NCBI GenBank assembly: GCA_038321615.1
Contig: JBBQFC010000020.1
Location: 1-49,520 of the forward strand
Direction: 5' to 3'
Source of the DNA: JBBQFC01 sp038321615
Lineage (GTDB): Bacteria; Bacteroidota; Bacteroidia; Flavobacteriales_D; Cryomorphaceae
DNA: 49,520 nucleotides
Below the pieces are notes generated by a model. The model had not been told where the DNA came from. It saw only the letters and a list, made by a program, of their open reading frames with translations, and did no database searches. Both the position numbers and the translations under genes were made by a program. Of this stretch, positions 1 to 8,627 are shown piece after piece. Position 1 is the first letter of the stretch, and each line of letters begins with the position of its first letter.

Positions 1-3000
1 ACTACAGTAATATTTCCCGAACCTTCGTAAACCGCGGTTTTATCGCCTAAGCAGCCATCGAGATGTTTGTAACGCATGCTGTAAACATACACGTCGCCAC
101 TGCTATAGTAATCCGAGCCGCTGTGGCTTCCGTTCCAGCCCTGCTCTATATCGTCGGCAAACCATACAAGTTCGCCCCAGCGGCTCCAAACCCGCAATTC
201 AAACGATAGGACGCCCACTTCAGAAACTGCTTTGAAAAGATCGTTTATCCCATCGCCATTGGGGCTGAACGCGTTTGGCACAAACACATTAGGGCCAAAA
301 CACTGCTCACTGATTTCGGTGGAAAACACGCGCGCGCAGGAGCCCCTTGGAGATGTGACTTCAACATTGTACACTCCCGGCTCAGGAATGGTGAGAAATG
401 CTTCTGAAGAGTTGTTATTCCACCTGTAGTTAAAGCCCGAATTGCCAGCTGTAAGTATTAAATCGTAGGGGCAATCTTCAAAACAAAACTGATAGCTTGG
501 TGCCAAAACATTTTGTGGCTCAGATTCAAATAGCAATTCAATCTCATCGTAGTAAGAACAAAACTGATTGGTTATGGTAAGGCCGTAAATACCGGTTGTT
601 ATAACGCCGAGTGTTTGACCCGTGGAATTGGTGGTCCATAAGTGCTGCTCATCGGGATAGCCGCCATCGAGTGAAATGTAAGTGCCCTCGCAAAAAACAG
701 TGTCCGGACCAAGATCAAATGATGGAACGGGTTTAATATCAACAAACGTTTCTACCGTCCTGATGCAGTTGTCGTCATTGATTACGGTAACCGAATACGA
801 CCCCGATTCAGTGATGGATAACGTCTGCGTAAGTGCCCCGGTGTTCCAGAAAACAGTAGACCCTGGGTTGCCAGCATCGAGAATAATAGGCGTTCCTGCA
901 CAAGCCGTGTATTCTGCTTCAAGATTGATTACAGGGCCGATGCCGAATTCAAGATTGATTGAAGCTTCTGATGTGCATTGATTCTGCCCCGTAACAAGTA
1001 CGGTGTAAGTACCCGACTCTGTTACGGAGATAGTCTGAGTTAGAGCTCCGGTGTTCCATACATAAGTTACACCTGCGCTTCCTGCGTTCAGCGGCACAAT
1101 ATCGCCCACGCATGGTTGAGGTATATCGCCAAATTCAACCAGTGGAGCGGGCAGAAAAGTCAATAGAACCTGATCTGATGCTGTGCATCCCTGATTGCTC
1201 GAAACCGTTACGGAATAAGTTCCAGTTTGGGTTACATTTATAGTACTCGATGAAGCGCCGGTGCTCCACTGGTATGAAAGTCCAGGCCCGCCCGGGGCTG
1301 TCAGGGCTTGCTCTTCGCCGTCGCACACGGTGCGGTCAGGACCTAGATTAACCGACTCAAGCAGGAGTGATACCAGGATCTGATCAGAGTTCGAACAACC
1401 GAAGTTGTCGGAAGCTGTTACCGTTAGTTGTATTGTAGCATCGCTGGTTACTATCGGGTTGGAAATGGACGAATTGTTCACAGCGCTCGACGGGCTCCAT
1501 TGCCAATTAACTTGCCCTACGGCGGTAGTAGATGCATTGAGTTGTGCTCCGTTTACGTCGCATAGAGCTTGGTCAGCTCCTGCAGAAATCGAAAATCCTC
1601 CCACATTTATAGTCACCAAGTCTGAATAAGCACAACCAGTGCCGACGTCCGTCATATTGAGCGAGTAGGTGGTGGTGACATCCGGATACGCAAAAGGATT
1701 GAGAATATTGGTTGCTGAAATAAGGTAATCAGGCGACCAGGTGAAAGTAAGCCCATTTAGTTCGAAGCTGCCAATGTTCACATTGTCGATGCTCCAATTG
1801 TCTTCATTCAAGCCAGAGTTGGCAAGTTGCCTCCATCTAAAGGTGGTGGCAATAGTTTGCGCCGCTGCAGGAATCTGTACGCTGACGTCTGTAAAGTTGG
1901 GGTAGGCTGATTCCAGGAGGGTAGACATCAACGTCCATGGACCAGCTGCTCCTGTAGTGCTGTATTCGAGCACCACGTTCTCGCCAGGGTCGGCGTTGTC
2001 GCAGGGAAAAGCTCCCGATCCAATCACAATATTGAAATTCACGGAACCACCTTGCAAAACGTTCACAGGAACGGTGGTTGCACTTCGTTCCCCGGCTCCG
2101 TTGAACCATAGTGAGTTTGACGATCCCGATCCGCAGTTCATGGAGGCGATTCCACTTTGGACGCCTGCCCATACGGAAGCATTAAAACCGACATTAAAAT
2201 TATCAAACAGCACACTTTGTTGGATGGCCGCAGTGAGCGCGACTGTATCACCCTGGCATATTGCATTATCTGAAGTCAATGCATCAAATTCAACGATATT
2301 TCCGCTGGTCACTTCAATGGTAAGGCTTCCGACGTTGCTCGCGCAACCCGAAATGCTTTCCACCAGCACAGTATACGTAGTCGTTTCAGCCGGATTGGCA
2401 ATGGGATTGGCGATATTCGGATTGTTAAGCCCCGTTGTGGGTGTCCATGTATAAGTAAAAGCGTTGGAAGCGGGGATAACAGCCACTCCCAATTGCACAG
2501 ATTGATACTGGCACACCGATGCAGCGCCTTGGCTAACCTGGATGTTGGGGGGTGTGGGAACTTCAACGAGGAAAAGCTCTTCTATTGTGCAGCCGCTTTG
2601 AAATTGGTCGCCAATGGCCACATAAATATTTGGAATTATTGGTGGCGTGAGAATGAGTTGGATACCGGTTCCCAAAATTACGCCGGGCTCTGTCTGAGCG
2701 AACCACGACACGTTGGTTAAGCCGGGAGAAGCAGTGAGCGTTACGGTCTCGGATGTGCATGTCACATTTTCAATTACAAAAGGAACGGAGCTGAAGGAGC
2801 CAACAGAATAGGCATAGCTTTCCGCACCGCCCAGGCCGTATACGTAGCCCGATACACCGGTAGGCGCTTGCAAGGTATAAACTCCTTCGGGTATGCTGAT
2901 CTGTGCGAAGGATTGGGAAGGGCATGATGGAAAAGGAGAAAATTCTGCCGGGTTAACTTGCGCGCCGTTCATCTGTAAACTTCCTATGTCGCTTGTGTTC

Positions 3001-4094
3001 ATCACTATATTGAGCGCATGCGAAGTAATGATGTTCGACTCCACAGTCGAGAAGGTAATATTATCCACTTTCTGGGTCACATCATTGAGTATGCACATGG
3101 CCGGGTCGCCAAGGCCTGCACAATCTATACCCTGCATGTATTGTATCACGCTGATGGGTTTATCGGCAGAAACGCAGTGCGCGTTAGGGACGTCGTTGAG
3201 CTCTTCAAACTGACCCGAGTTGAGAACCACGGTGGTTCCATCGTTCAGCGTTACGGTGGTATTATTCTCAAGGGCTAGTATCCTGTAAGTATAACCCGTG
3301 GCAAAATCAAAAGGTACTATGAAGTAATCTGTGCCCCAGGTGTCGACCGGGAGACTCTGATCAAATATATGATCGCAAGCACCGCAACCTATAGGGATAT
3401 TCACGCACCGCACACCAGAAAAAACTGCAAAAGGTCTACATACTCCGCTTTCTTCCGTGCCCCTGATCGCCGATCCCGTGAAGTCACCACCGTCCACGGA
3501 AATAAGCTGGTACGATTCCCCCCTGTCAAGACTCAAAGTGAATGGTGTGCCAGCCGGAATGCCATTATCAGAAGGTGAAGTTAGTGTGATTTCAACATCG
3601 GTGCCATCTTCCGTAGCAACTATCAAAAGTTCGGAATTGTAGCCGAATAAGCCCTCATAAGACGGAATCATATATTCAGTTCCCAAAGTTTGGATGGGGA
3701 CGACTTTTGATCCATCGCCGGTAAATTCCTTTAAATTGATAGCAAAAACTGCGATCGTATCTAATGATGAAATGTAAATCCCCTTGTTATCCACAGTCCC
3801 ACTCAAGTAATGCTCCACAAGATCATTCGGAAGGGTGATGGTAGTGATCTGATTGGCTGCAACAGTAAAGTTTTCGGAATAACCCTGTTGCGGGATTTCC
3901 AATGTCCCTGATGTATTGTTTTGGGAAGCAATGAAGACTTTCATCCCTTGATTTAAATTTACATCATTCTCAAAGTTGAGCATAAAACCCAACCAGAATT
4001 CCTTGCCTTGGGTGGGCACAACGTTTTGGCCTACAGCCTGTTGGGCAATTAAGCTTAGCAACAACACTATTTTCAAACTCAACCTGCTTTCCAT
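1..4094 (-). CDS. Giant T9SS surface protein with IgGFc-binding-like N-terminus, 3' end cut by window edge
   Basis: The frame read down from ATG at 4094 stays open for about 1364 codons to the window edge, so the gene is partial at its C-terminus. Residues 1-22 form a signal peptide (MESRLSLKIVLLLSLIAQQA, then VGQ). The next segment has the PTQGKEFWLGFM motif typical of the Bacteroidota IgGFc-binding-protein N-terminal domain, up to roughly residue 400. The middle (about 420-1250) carries Ig/PKD-like modules with repeated WNTGALTQT and ESGTYTV motifs. From about residue 1268 comes a gliding-motility-associated C-terminal domain (NAFSPNGDGINDLF), the type B signal for T9SS export and surface attachment. 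The visible end GNITVV suggests only a few residues are missing. Role inferred: secreted adhesin-like or matrix protein; the ligand is unknown. Confidence 0.85.
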   Translation of the reverse strand, partial: MESRLSLKIVLLLSLIAQQAVGQNVVPTQGKEFWLGFMLNFENDVNLNQGMKVFIASQNNTSGTLEIPQQGYSENFTVAANQITTITLPNDLVEHYLSGTVDNKGIYISSLDTIAVFAINLKEFTGDGSKVVPIQTLGTEYMIPSYEGLFGYNSELLIVATEDGTDVEITLTSPSDNGIPAGTPFTLSLDRGESYQLISVDGGDFTGSAIRGTEESGVCRPFAVFSGVRCVNIPIGCGACDHIFDQSLPVDTWGTDYFIVPFDFATGYTYRILALENNTTVTLNDGTTVVLNSGQFEELNDVPNAHCVSADKPISVIQYMQGIDCAGLGDPAMCILNDVTQKVDNITFSTVESNIITSHALNIVMNTSDIGSLQMNGAQVNPAEFSPFPSCPSQSFAQISIPEGVYTLQAPTGVSGYVYGLGGAESYAYSVGSFSSVPFVIENVTCTSETVTLTASPGLTNVSWFAQTEPGVILGTGIQLILTPPIIPNIYVAIGDQFQSGCTIEELFLVEVPTPPNIQVSQGAASVCQYQSVQLGVAVIPASNAFTYTWTPTTGLNNPNIANPIANPAETTTYTVLVESISGCASNVGSLTIEVTSGNIVEFDALTSDNAICQGDTVALTAAIQQSVLFDNFNVGFNASVWAGVQSGIASMNCGSGSSNSLWFNGAGERSATTVPVNVLQGGSVNFNIVIGSGAFPCDNADPGENVVLEYSTTGAAGPWTLMSTLLESAYPNFTDVSVQIPAAAQTIATTFRWRQLANSGLNEDNWSIDNVNIGSFELNGLTFTWSPDYLISATNILNPFAYPDVTTTYSLNMTDVGTGCAYSDLVTINVGGFSISAGADQALCDVNGAQLNASTTAVGQVNWQWSPSSAVNNSSISNPIVTSDATIQLTVTASDNFGCSNSDQILVSLLLESVNLGPDRTVCDGEEQALTAPGGPGLSYQWSTGASSSTINVTQTGTYSVTVSSNQGCTASDQVLLTFLPAPLVEFGDIPQPCVGDIVPLNAGSAGVTYVWNTGALTQTISVTESGTYTVLVTGQNQCTSEASINLEFGIGPVINLEAEYTACAGTPIILDAGNPGSTVFWNTGALTQTLSITESGSYSVTVINDDNCIRTVETFVDIKPVPSFDLGPDTVFCEGTYISLDGGYPDEQHLWTTNSTGQTLGVITTGIYGLTITNQFCSYYDEIELLFESEPQNVLAPSYQFCFEDCPYDLILTAGNSGFNYRWNNNSSEAFLTIPEPGVYNVEVTSPRGSCARVFSTEISEQCFGPNVFVPNAFSPNGDGINDLFKAVSEVGVLSFELRVWSRWGELVWFADDIEQGWNGSHSGSDYYSSGDVYVYSMRYKHLDGCLGDKTAVYEGSGNITV

Positions 4095-4942
4095 AACTCC
4101 GTAACTTTACGATCATTGACTCCAAATCAACGAATAAGATGTCCAACAACCAATATTAAGTTTACGTTAAGGGCCGTTAATTTCCCGGCCTATCGGCATT
4201 TTCAAAACAGACACCTGACGTCTCAGACAATAATCCCGCTTAAAAGACCTGATGCGATCATACTCGTGTTGCGTTGTAAGTCATATATTTTCAAATGTTT
4301 ATCTTTTTGCTTCTTTGAAATTTTGTAATCGAGATTGTCGAAACAGCGGATTTATGGCAACTTTTTCAAAAATGGAGATGCTTGAAATTTGTAGTATTTC
4401 GCAGAGGCTGTGTTTAAGCATAAATTTTTTTTTTGCAATGGCTACCAATACGTAAACCGAGATTGCGATCCACACTTGCGTTTTCAAATCATTTTCGCTC
4501 TGACCCCCAAAAGGATTTAATTTTTAGATGTTGTTTTGCCCATTTAAAGAATAATTCTGTTTTCCAACGGTGTTTACAGAGCTGTGCAATATCCGCTGCA
4601 GGAAGATTGAAGTTGTCGTTCAAAAAAACGGACACTTTTCCAGTGTCATCTTCGAATTTCAATACCCTTATCGCTTCAGGGTATTCTTTGGCGGCATAGT
4701 AGTTATTGACCTCGATGTAAGCGGATGCCGTGAGCATTATAAGACACAATCATCTCATGACGTGTGGATATTATTTCTCAATCTTTGAAATCGGCATTCC
4801 CTTTACAGCTATACAGATAGGAGTCGTAACGAAGCACAAGTGAGCCCTGTATGAACCTTCGAGTATTCAGCCTGAGGAATGAAGGTGATTTTTTTTGAGA
4901 GGCATTCATTTTGCTTAGGGGATATTTCAAAAAAAACCAATT
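4095..4942. other. Intergenic region holding an IS4-type transposase relic
   Basis: This 848-base AT-rich stretch has no intact gene. Its middle (4299-4749) is a decayed transposase on the minus strand, listed separately. Possible further transposase debris with stops runs up to about 4830. The rest (4095-4298 and 4830-4942) shows no convincing coding sequence. The leader of the beta-barrel gene occupies the right edge. Confidence 0.6.
4299..4749 (-). pseudogene. Decayed IS4-family (DDE) transposase, C-terminal part
   Basis: Two minus-strand frames join into one IS4-type transposase C-terminus. The upper piece (4749 down to 4489) has the HRWKTELFFKWAKQHLKIKSF signature around the catalytic glutamate. 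The lower piece (4487 down to 4299) continues with KTQVWIAISVYVLVAIAKKK and EILQISSISIFEK. They are separated by one extra base in a run of five C at about 4503-4507; removing it restores FWGQSENDLKTQVW. The N-terminal two thirds of a normal roughly 380-residue transposase is missing, and stops lie just upstream (TGA before 4749). The element is inactive. The homopolymer shift could in principle be a sequencing error, but the truncation is real. Confidence 0.8.
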
Positions 4943-5569
4943 ATGAAAAATCTTACAAAAATATTTGCTTTGAGTGCGTGCTTTTTAATGGTGTCGTTCA
5001 TATCCAAGGCACAAACCTATGTCGGAATCGGAATAAAAGCGGGAATACCAATCGGTGATTTCGCGGAATACGCCGGATTTGGGCTTGGTGGTGGAATTGC
5101 ACTTGATCATATGGCTGGCGAAAACGTTTCCTTAGGATTTAGCGCTGGTTACATTGCCTTTTTTGACAACGAAATTGCACCTAATGTAACTGGCTCTTCG
5201 ATCGTCATCCCGCTTTTGGCCAATGTGCGCTACTACTTCGGAGATGGTTCTTTTACACCCCTAATTGGACTAGGCATAGGCTATACGCTAGTGACGCAAA
5301 TTTCAAATGTGGAGTTAGCTGGTACCACGAATGAATTTACGGATGATTATAACGGATTTACCATAAACCCTCACGTTGGCATTCGTTATGCGCCGAACGA
5401 TAAGATTGCTTTGTTTATTACTGGCGACTACAACTATATTTTAAATGAAGTAGAGGTAGATTTGATTCAAGAAGGCGATCCTGTAACCGGAGGACCCGAT
5501 GTTGTGGCTCTGGATCCTTACGCTTTCATCGGCATCAATGTAGGATTGTCCTTTAATATTTCGAAGTAA
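4943..5569 (+). CDS. Outer membrane beta-barrel protein
   Basis: A 208-residue protein with a clear signal peptide (MKNLTKIFALSACFLMVSFI ending SKA-Q). The rest is alternating aromatic/glycine strands such as VGIGIKAGIPIGDF, NVRYYFGDGSFTPLIGLGIG and PHVGIRYAP, ending in FIGINVGLSFNISK with a hydrophobic terminal strand. This matches the small eight-stranded porin/OmpW-like barrels common in Bacteroidota. Expected location is the outer membrane; the substrate or partner is unknown. It is a single-gene unit, because a strong intrinsic terminator follows 25 bases after the stop. It lies between mobile-element relics but is itself intact. Confidence 0.85.
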   Translation: MKNLTKIFALSACFLMVSFISKAQTYVGIGIKAGIPIGDFAEYAGFGLGGGIALDHMAGENVSLGFSAGYIAFFDNEIAPNVTGSSIVIPLLANVRYYFGDGSFTPLIGLGIGYTLVTQISNVELAGTTNEFTDDYNGFTINPHVGIRYAPNDKIALFITGDYNYILNEVEVDLIQEGDPVTGGPDVVALDPYAFIGINVGLSFNISK

Positions 5570-5593
5570 TCGAGCATAAAATAAGATGACTTC

Positions 5594-5623
5594 AAAACCG
5601 CTTCTTTTCGAGGCGGTTTTTTT
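5594..5623 (+). terminator. Rho-independent terminator after the beta-barrel gene
   Basis: AAAACCGC (5594-5601) pairs with GCGGTTTT (5613-5620) across an 11-base loop and runs into seven T (5617-5623). It lies 25 bases after the stop of the beta-barrel gene. Confidence 0.85.
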
Positions 5624-6098
5624 GTGCGGTAGCGTTTCACTCAATTTGGTAATCAAGGAATGGGTGAAATACCCGGTAGGAATCCCAATGAATTGGACAG
5701 TTCAATAATCAATGAGCCTTCATCGTCAGAAGGAAAAAGGCAGCCCAAGCTAATTAAATAGTCTGGCTCATCAGGGAATTTTAGGGCTACGCTGGAAACC
5801 ATTTCGAGCGCTCCTGGCGTAAGTGCAGCCGCGCTCTATTTATGGTTTAGGAAGTCTGGTGGCATGGAAATCGCCGACTTAAAGCGCTGGAAATTACCTG
5901 GCTTAGGGTCAAGAAGTGGCCAAGATCGCCATCGCAGAGAAGCACTGCTGGAACTAAGGGGCTCGTTAACCAGCAGTGAACAGCGGAAGCGCCCTGTTTT
6001 TCGCGATTGGTAAAACCCGGCCGATACCCAATGGCCGGTAAAATGGTTCGAATTCAGGCACTAAGATTGCACTCCGCAGAGGATACGATAAATAAAAG
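5624..6098. other. Non-coding stretch with IS3-type transposase debris
   Basis: A 475-base stretch without an intact gene. A plus-strand IS3 OrfA-like relic occupies about 5807-6013. On the minus strand, 5802 down to 5653 is an open frame of 49 codons from ATG (ending LGFLPGISPIP) with a stop just upstream. It may be the tail of a lost gene, but no family is recognised. Nothing else is seen. Confidence 0.5.
5807..6013 (+). pseudogene. Probable relic of IS3-family OrfA (helix-turn-helix transposase subunit)
   Basis: One frame reads ALYLWFRKSGGMEIADLKRW, matching the YYxWxxKYGGMExxDxKR segment that follows the helix-turn-helix in IS3 OrfA proteins. Just after GGMEIAD, moving to the +1 frame gives LKALEITWLRVKKW, which fits the leucine-zipper part (LKALExENxRLKK). 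This implies an ancient frameshift. No start codon, terminal inverted repeats or OrfB remain. The assignment rests on a short motif, so it is moderate; a chance resemblance cannot be excluded without a search. Confidence 0.5.
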
Positions 6099-6830
6099 AT
6101 GAAAAAATTAGATTTTGATCAGCTGCGTGCTATTTATGTGAACTGTACCTTGAAAAAATCGCCAGAAAAGAGCCATACAGGATTCTTAATGGAAGTTTCT
6201 AAAGCAATAATGCTTAAAGAAAAAGTGAAGATTGATGAGATCAGGTTGGTCGACCACCAAGTAGCCAGTGGAGTATCTCCAGACATGACAGAACATGGCT
6301 GGGATATAGACGAATGGCCTGCGCTCTTTCAGAGAATAATAGAAGCTGATATACTTATTGTAGGTACGCCTATATGGCTTGGCGAAAAGTCATCCATAGC
6401 GCAAAAATTGATTGAAAGATTATACGCGATGAGTTCGAAAATCAATGATAAGGGGCAGTACATTTTCTATGGTAAAGTAGGTGGATGTATGGTTACTGGT
6501 AATGAAGATGGAGTAAAGCATTGCGCCATGGGAATACTATATGCGCTTCAGCATATAGGTTACTCTATTCCTCCTCAGGCAGACTGTGGATGGATAGGAG
6601 AAGTGGGACCGGGCCCTAGCTATGGGGACAAGGAGTGGAAGGGTGAAAAACTAGAAATGCGTGTTGGTTTTGATAGCGATTTCACCAATAGAAATACCAC
6701 ATTCATGACCTATAATTTACTTCACTTGGCATCTATTTTAAAGGCAAATAAAGGCTATCCGAGTTACGGGAATTCCCGAAAGGAATGGGATGAAGGAAAG
6801 CGTTGGGAATTCGAAAAACCGCAACATTGA
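6099..6830 (+). CDS. NAD(P)H-dependent FMN reductase / flavodoxin-fold oxidoreductase
   Basis: A 243-residue soluble protein of the NADPH-dependent FMN reductase (flavodoxin-like) superfamily. Residues 12-27 (YVNCTLKKSPEKSHTG) correspond to the FMN phosphate-binding loop. The segment DILIVGTPIWLGEKSS (about 85-100) is the second flavin loop, and CMVTGNEDGVKHCAMGI the third. Likely reaction: reduction of flavin or a quinone-like substrate by NAD(P)H; the physiological substrate is unknown. It is slightly longer than the usual 170-200 residues, with a C-terminal helical extension ending WEFEKPQH. It stands alone between degraded sequences, so it may be acquired cargo or a survivor in a decaying region. 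No promoter was recognised. Confidence 0.8.
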   Translation: MKKLDFDQLRAIYVNCTLKKSPEKSHTGFLMEVSKAIMLKEKVKIDEIRLVDHQVASGVSPDMTEHGWDIDEWPALFQRIIEADILIVGTPIWLGEKSSIAQKLIERLYAMSSKINDKGQYIFYGKVGGCMVTGNEDGVKHCAMGILYALQHIGYSIPPQADCGWIGEVGPGPSYGDKEWKGEKLEMRVGFDSDFTNRNTTFMTYNLLHLASILKANKGYPSYGNSRKEWDEGKRWEFEKPQH

Positions 6831-7136
6831 AGAATGTAAAAGGGGCTGAATCAGTCGTGAAAGATGCTCTGAACCGGATTTGAATTCAACGTTGAAACCA
6901 TTGAAAACGAATTTTGAAACAGCTATATTAATAACCCGACCAGCGTGAAACAGCATTTTTCGATCTTCAGGCGTCTATAAAAGCAAAGATCGGGTGCTTC
7001 TATTGCGTATCAACATATATATTCAGAACCTGAAACGTGCAGGAAACCTACAGGCAGAACCACCCGGACATAATGCTATGGCTTATGTTCAAACCTTTGA
7101 GAATGTTGCTGATTGAGCACGCAATCTTTATTTGCT
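6831..7136. other. Gap with nothing recognisable
   Basis: 306 bases of AT-rich sequence between the flavodoxin-fold reductase and a decayed ORF. All frames are short and broken. No RNA gene, repeat or promoter motif was recognised. Confidence 0.4.
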
Positions 7137-7559
7137 ATGCAAGAAATAATAGAGACTACTCAACTCGAATTTGAAAGAAGCAATTTTACGGTTGATTTGT
7201 TGAAACATGAATCCGTCAACTTTACCTTGAGATTACCCAGACTGTGGATAGCGAAAGTCGGATCCATTCCATGAAAATAAATCCGGAGTTAAGGTCCGAG
7301 ATTCTTCAGGTATTCGATGCTGGTCTGAAAAAAATTCCGATCCCAAACAGAATTAAGTCTAATTTTTTGACAGACGTTGACCAGCAAAAAAATGTATGCC
7401 AGGTATCTTGAAGGGTTAAAAATTACAGAACTTTCGATCCAATTAGATCTGGATGAATAGAAAACTAAGCTGATTTTGCAAAACAAAGGAATTCAGATCG
7501 TTTCGAATAAACTGCCGCGAATTACAAAGCGAGAATGCACTTCTAAAATTCCAGGATAA
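7137..7559 (+). pseudogene. Decayed conserved Bacteroidota ORF with helix-turn-helix-like C-terminus
   Basis: ATG at 7137 opens MQEIIETTQLEFERSNFTVD. Near 7221 the reading must shift to give YLEITQTVDSESRIHSMKIN and PELRSEILQVFDAGLKKIP. In the A7 run at 7386-7392 it shifts again to KMYARYLEGLKITELSIQLD. After an in-frame TAG at 7458-7460 the same frame continues KTKLILQNKGIQIVSNKLP and stops at 7557-7559. The pieces form one continuous small protein of about 135 residues. It resembles, from memory, a Bacteroidota hypothetical with an HTH-like YLxGxSIKDLAxQF and ILRNKGIEIVSN motif. Two frameshifts plus a nonsense codon make it a pseudogene; one shift lies in a homopolymer. Confidence 0.65.
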
Positions 7560-7563
7560 ACAG

Positions 7564-8550
7564 CTATGCCAACTCTTTTTTGAACAAATACTCTGCAATC
7601 TGCACGGCATTGGTCGCCGCTCCTTTGCGCAGGTTATCGGCTACGATCCAGAGCTGAAGGCTGTTCGGGAAGCTGAAATCGCGGCGTATGCGGCCTACAA
7701 ATACTTCGTCGCGGCCATTGGCGTAGAGTGGCATCGGGTATGATTTTACGTCGGGATTGTCCTGCACCACAATGCCTGGGCTGTTGTGGAGCAGTTTGCG
7801 AACTTCCGAAAGGTCATAATCGCGGTCGAAGGTAATATTCACCGATTCGCTATGGCCACCTACTACGGGTACGCGCACGGCTGTAGCCGTAACTTCAATA
7901 GCCGGATCAAGAATTTTCTTCGTTTCCCGGGTAAGTTTCATCTCTTCCTTGGTATAACCGTTGTCTTCAAACGCGTCGCATTGCGGTATGCAATTGCGAT
8001 CGATGGGATAGGGGTAAACCATGGCCGCTTTTTCGCCGCGGCGCTCTTGCTCCATTTGCTCTACTGCCGCTTTGCCGGTGCCAGTCACCGATTGGTAGGT
8101 GCTTACCACCACACGCTTTACACCGTATTTTTTGTGGAGGGGTGCCAATACCATCACCAATTGAATGGTGGAGCAATTGGGGTTGGCAATGATCATATCG
8201 CTGTCGGTGAGGGCTGCCCCATTTATCTCGGGGACAATGAGCTTATGATCAGGCGACATGCGCCAAGCCGACGAATTGTCGATAACGCGTATGCCGGCTG
8301 CGGCAAAGCGCGGCGCTTCGATTTTACTGGTTTCCCCGCCGGCCGAGAATAAGGCCAGATCGGGTTTTGCCGCTATGGCTTCGTCGATGCTGTGAATACG
8401 GTACGTGTCACCGGCGATCGCAATGTCTTGACCCGCAGAGCGCTCTGAGGCTACGGCGATAAGCTCGGTGTAAGGGAATTTGCGCGCTTTGAGCACTTCA
8501 AACATTACTCTTCCCACCATGCCGGTGGCTCCTACTACGGCTATTTTCAT
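7564..8550 (-). CDS. asd: Aspartate-semialdehyde dehydrogenase
   Basis: Reduces L-aspartyl-4-phosphate to L-aspartate 4-semialdehyde with NADPH, the branch point to lysine/diaminopimelate, threonine and methionine. The 328-residue protein starts at ATG 8550 with the Rossmann glycine loop VVGATGMVGR (residues 5-14). The active-site cysteine is C126 in NPNCSTIQ, and the substrate-binding histidine is H233 in VGGHSESV. A longer frame to 8625 is open, but its extra residues are not family-like, so ATG 8550 is chosen. The gene is divergent from the lamin-tail protein across 77 bases. A -7 box lies on the minus strand at 8588-8595. Confidence 0.97.
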   Translation of the reverse strand: MKIAVVGATGMVGRVMFEVLKARKFPYTELIAVASERSAGQDIAIAGDTYRIHSIDEAIAAKPDLALFSAGGETSKIEAPRFAAAGIRVIDNSSAWRMSPDHKLIVPEINGAALTDSDMIIANPNCSTIQLVMVLAPLHKKYGVKRVVVSTYQSVTGTGKAAVEQMEQERRGEKAAMVYPYPIDRNCIPQCDAFEDNGYTKEEMKLTRETKKILDPAIEVTATAVRVPVVGGHSESVNITFDRDYDLSEVRKLLHNSPGIVVQDNPDVKSYPMPLYANGRDEVFVGRIRRDFSFPNSLQLWIVADNLRKGAATNAVQIAEYLFKKELA

Positions 8551-8587
8551 GCGAATTGGGCTATTTGCTAAAGAAATTTTTGAAGCC

Positions 8588-8595
8588 CAAAAGTA
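8588..8595 (-). promoter_or_regulatory. Candidate Bacteroidota -7 box for asd
   Basis: The minus strand reads TACTTTTG, an exact match to TAnnTTTG, 38 bases upstream of the asd ATG. No clear TTG was found at the usual -33 spacing, so only the -7 half is supported. The following bases (GGCTTCAAAAA) recur after a similar TTTG upstream of comF. Confidence 0.45.
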
Positions 8596-8627
8596 GTATA
8601 TTTCGGAGTTTCTTTTCCGAACCAATC

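Noticed and set aside
5653..5802. 49-codon minus-strand ORF in the decay zone
   Set aside because: It has plausible composition but no recognised family, a stop just upstream and no promoter; it is mentioned only as part of the gap.
7786..8352. 188-codon plus-strand frame
   Set aside because: It is the antisense shadow of asd, whose identity is certain.
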